From positions 1 to 48,684 of the forward strand of contig JANTQF010000263.1 of the NCBI GenBank assembly GCA_032988165.1: DNA of 48,684 bases, given 5' to 3'. Below are positions 46,101-48,684 of the stretch, piece by piece (within the stretch, counting starts at the first letter, position 1; each line of letters starts with the position of its first letter). A model generated the notes under the pieces. That model was not told the origin of the DNA, did not search any database, and saw nothing but the letters and a program-made list of their open reading frames with translations. The position numbers were made by a program, and so were the translations under genes. Origin of the DNA: Emmonsiellopsis sp. PD_33. Taxonomy: Eukaryota > Ascomycota > Eurotiomycetes > Onygenales > Ajellomycetaceae.

Positions 46101-48222
46101 AAGGGCGAAATATCGAATTTCCACTATCTGATGCTTGTTAACACCCTGGCTGGACGGACATTTAATGATCTCACCCAATATCCCGTCTTTCCGTGGGTCC
46201 TTGCAGACTATACTAGCGAAGAACTCGACCTGACTAACCCAAAGACATTTCGTGACTTGTCAAAGCCTATGGGATGCCAGACCGCGGAACGGGAAGCGGA
46301 ATATATGAGTAGGTATCAGTCATTTGCCGAGATGGGAGACCACAATGCGCCGCCGTTTCATTATGGAACACATTACTCGTCCGCTATGATTGTCTGCTCC
46401 TACCTCATACGCCTTCAACCGTTTGTCAAGTCTTATCTCCTCCTGCAAGGTGGGACCTTTGACCATGCTGATCGCCTGTTCTACTCCATCGCCAACGCCT
46501 GGGAATCAGCATCTAAGACCAACATGACAGATGTCCGGGAACTGATACCTGAGTTCTTCTACCTCCCTGAGTTCCTCGTAAATTCCAACAAGTACGATTT
46601 TGGACTGCGACAAAATATGGCCAATTCGATCGATTCAGTGGAATTACCTCCTTGGGCCAAGGGGGACCCAAAGATATTCATCGCCAAACACCGCGAGGCA
46701 CTGGAGAGCCCCTATGTGACTAAGAACCTCCATCGCTGGATAGACCTTATCTTCGGCTACAAACAAAAAGGTGACGCGGCGCTAGAAGCAGTAAACGTCT
46801 TCCACCATCTTTCCTACCAAGGTGCTACAGATCTAGACGCCATCGACGACCCTCTCGATCGCCTCGCTACAATCGGCATCATCCACAATTTCGGCCAAAC
46901 CCCACACCAGGCCTTCCAAAAGCCGCATCCACAGAGGGAAGAGTTATCCCATAAGCATAAGCGTCTGGACACGGCAGTAGAGTCGCTGACCCGCCTACCG
47001 TTTACATTACTTGGTAGGTCAACGCGCAAGCGACTCATACGATGCGGTCACGGTGCTAACTTCAACGCAGACAGCCATGAGCGCGTATCGTCGCTGCTAT
47101 TTTCGTGGAAGCAGGATCGGCTGCTTTGTTCTGCTGCATTTAGATTGAACATCCCGGCGAATTATGACAAATATATTGAGTGGGGCTTTTCGGATGGGAG
47201 CGTAAGGTTTTATGCAACGGATAGTAGGAAGGTATGTATAATTTTGCGTCCACTTTTTACTCAGGTAACTTGTATATGGAATTGATGATTTTATAGTTAA
47301 TCGGCCATTTTGAACACCTACATATTGGCCAGCTATCTGGCGCCCTATTCGCCGATTCTCAAACCCTCATTACTTCCGGGACCGATTGCACCATTTCGGT
47401 ATGGTCCTTTACATCAACCTCCAAATCCGTGGAACTGCATCCGAAAGCTACATTATTCGGCCATCGCTCGCTAGTTACGACCCTAGCAGTCTCACGATCC
47501 TTCAGCACAGTACTATCGGCATCGAAGGATGGAAACATCATGCTGTGGGATCTCAATCGGCTAGAATTCCTGCGGTCGCTTCCAAATGGGGGCCCAGTTG
47601 ATGTGAGTTATACTTCTATTTACCTACACATATCCCACATTTTTAGGTTCTTGCTAATTCACCGCAGTGCGCCCGCATCAACGACGCGACCGGAAACATC
47701 CTCGTCTGCCGCGGCAACCGCATTACCCTATACACATTGAACGGGGCGCTCCTCCTCGACAAAGCGGTCTGCGAGCAGGCGGATGACTCTATACTCTCCT
47801 GCGCGTTCTACGAGGGATTGAGTAACGAATGGCTCGAGCGGGAGCTATTATTCACGGGACATAAGAGGGGGCTTGTTAACGTATGTAGCCCACTTTCATT
47901 CCCTCCACACCCCACTTCTCCATATTCAGAACCTAACACGTGAAAAAAAAAATGTCCAGATCTGGAGCAAAACCATACGCAACGGATCCTTCGAGCTCGA
48001 TATGATCCGCCAACTGCACCACGTGGATAATACCCGTGGCGACGGGGCGACGGGGAATGTGGCTGCCGGGATCAGTTGTATCCTGCCATTGGCGCACGTG
48101 GTTTATACGGGGGATGAGGCGGGGAGAGTTGTAAGTCCCTTTTAACTTCTGGTGGTTTTTTTATGGGGATTATGTGCTGACGTTCTGTATAGTATGAATG
48201 GGACTGTGTCCAGCGACATTGA
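40116..48222 (+). CDS. Giant BEACH-WD40 protein (Bph1/LRBA/LYST-like)
   Basis: Nine exons: 40116-42639, 42698-43068, 43128-43581, 43663-47013, 47071-47231, 47297-47602, 47668-47880, 47960-48130 and 48193-48222, giving 2526 aa. The N-terminal two thirds is an alpha-helical, armadillo-like scaffold with a concanavalin/LamG-type insert at about residues 374-570 (GYTLAVWARFDN to LFVNGEL). A PH-like domain starts at about 1747 (ISRIVGLEACEGLLILGKDYVYIMD). The BEACH domain at about 1924-2205 contains WIKGEISNFHYLMLVNTLAG, the QYPVFPWVLADY block and IPEFFYLPEFLVN. WD40 repeats follow from about 2234 to the end (GRVYEWDCVQRH). BEACH proteins act in vesicle fission/fusion, lysosome/vacuole size and autophagy (established). 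Intron 4 (47014-47070, 57 bp) has no in-frame stop; its removal gives FTLLDSHERVSSLLFSW, the better family match. Confidence 0.94.
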
Positions 48223-48684
48223 GGCTGGGTGTATATATACAGGCCTAGTGCCCGTTAAATGTTGGGTAGATTTGGTATGATGCGCTGAATGAGATGGGGA
48301 GGGTTTTTCGGCCTTTTGCTCCTCTTGACTACGAATAGAGGTTACGGTCTGACGATGTTATGTCTTTCTTTTTGTTCGCTCCTGTTCCTTGTCCTTTTTA
48401 TGATTTTGCATGTACCTGTTGCGTTTCTGCACGTCCTTCTGTTTGTAGCTACCCTTTTGGCTCTCGTTTGTTGTCCCTGGTGGCCTACCTTGTTCCTCGT
48501 TATTCTCGTTTTTCCGAGTTGTATATAGACAAAACCAAGAAAAAATCGCATTTTGCGGGCTAACGAATTGGATCAAAGAGAACATATATATCACAGTCAT
48601 CATCCCAGATACCCCCCCCCCCCCCCCCCTCCCCGCCGGGGCGTGACAGGATCCACCCACGAAGAGTACTCGCGATGCATTGAG
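48223..48684. other. 3' flank of the BEACH gene and window edge
   Basis: T-rich sequence with no gene-like ORF, followed by a C18 run at 48612-48629 just before the edge. Confidence 0.5.
48612..48629. repeat. C18 homopolymer
   Basis: Eighteen consecutive C on the plus strand near the window end, downstream of the BEACH gene. Confidence 0.9.

Overview
The window is nuclear DNA of a filamentous ascomycete. Genes are spaced by 0.1-2.2 kb and most carry several 49-141 bp introns with GTRNGT-type donors, (G)CTAAC/CTGAC branch sites and YAG acceptors. The gene set is typical of Pezizomycotina: a Ppo-type dioxygenase/P450 fusion, a calcineurin A with a serine-proline linker, a PepC-type vacuolar protease and a secreted heme-thiolate peroxidase. 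Eurotiomycetes, possibly Onygenales, is my best guess from general resemblance only. There is no prokaryotic, viral or plasmid signature and no CRISPR array. I found no convincing rRNA or tRNA gene.

I rebuilt 15 protein-coding genes by choosing splice junctions that restore family motifs; every spliced model is a multiple of three. In order: SDR dehydrogenase (-, 477-1527); one-TM Ser/Pro-rich protein (+, 3545-6103); pICln/methylosome subunit (-, 7030-8175); secreted heme-thiolate peroxidase (-, 8969-9921); DUF2235 alpha/beta hydrolase (-, 12144-13856); Ppo fatty-acid dioxygenase/P450 fusion with 14 exons (+, 15152-19259); small unknown protein (-, 19813-20383); calcineurin A (+, 21274-23183); Mmc1-like mitochondrial protein (+, 24093-26143); acyl-protein-thioesterase-like protein without its nucleophile (-, 26242-27000); intronless OrsD/DUF3505-like zinc-finger protein (+, 27863-29062); Rossmann-fold reductase with an 8-nt microexon (-, 29488-30569); SPX-EXS phosphate exporter Syg1/Xpr1 (+, 32731-36077); subtilisin-type vacuolar protease (-, 37577-39187); giant BEACH-WD40 protein of 2526 aa (+, 40116-48222).

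Gene orientation alternates, giving divergent promoter pairs (DUF2235/Ppo, unknown/calcineurin, protease/BEACH) and convergent tails (Mmc1-like and thioesterase-like only 98 bp apart). Most genes are housekeeping or signalling genes without an obvious shared pathway. The one neighbourhood that could form a module is 8969-19259, where a secreted heme-thiolate peroxidase, a DUF2235 lipase-like hydrolase and an oxylipin-forming Ppo enzyme lie next to each other. This Ppo keeps both heme sites, but the Asn/Gln pair I associate with hydroperoxide isomerisation seems to be missing, so its product may be unusual. A link between the vacuolar protease and the BEACH protein through vacuole/autophagy function is possible but is inference.

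Long intergenic regions contain homopolymer and microsatellite tracts (C26 at 12055, C18 at 48612, AAAG repeats), recurrent ACGGAGTA motifs, a 13-bp inverted repeat in the protease/BEACH promoter region, and a few short ORFs that I could not support as genes.
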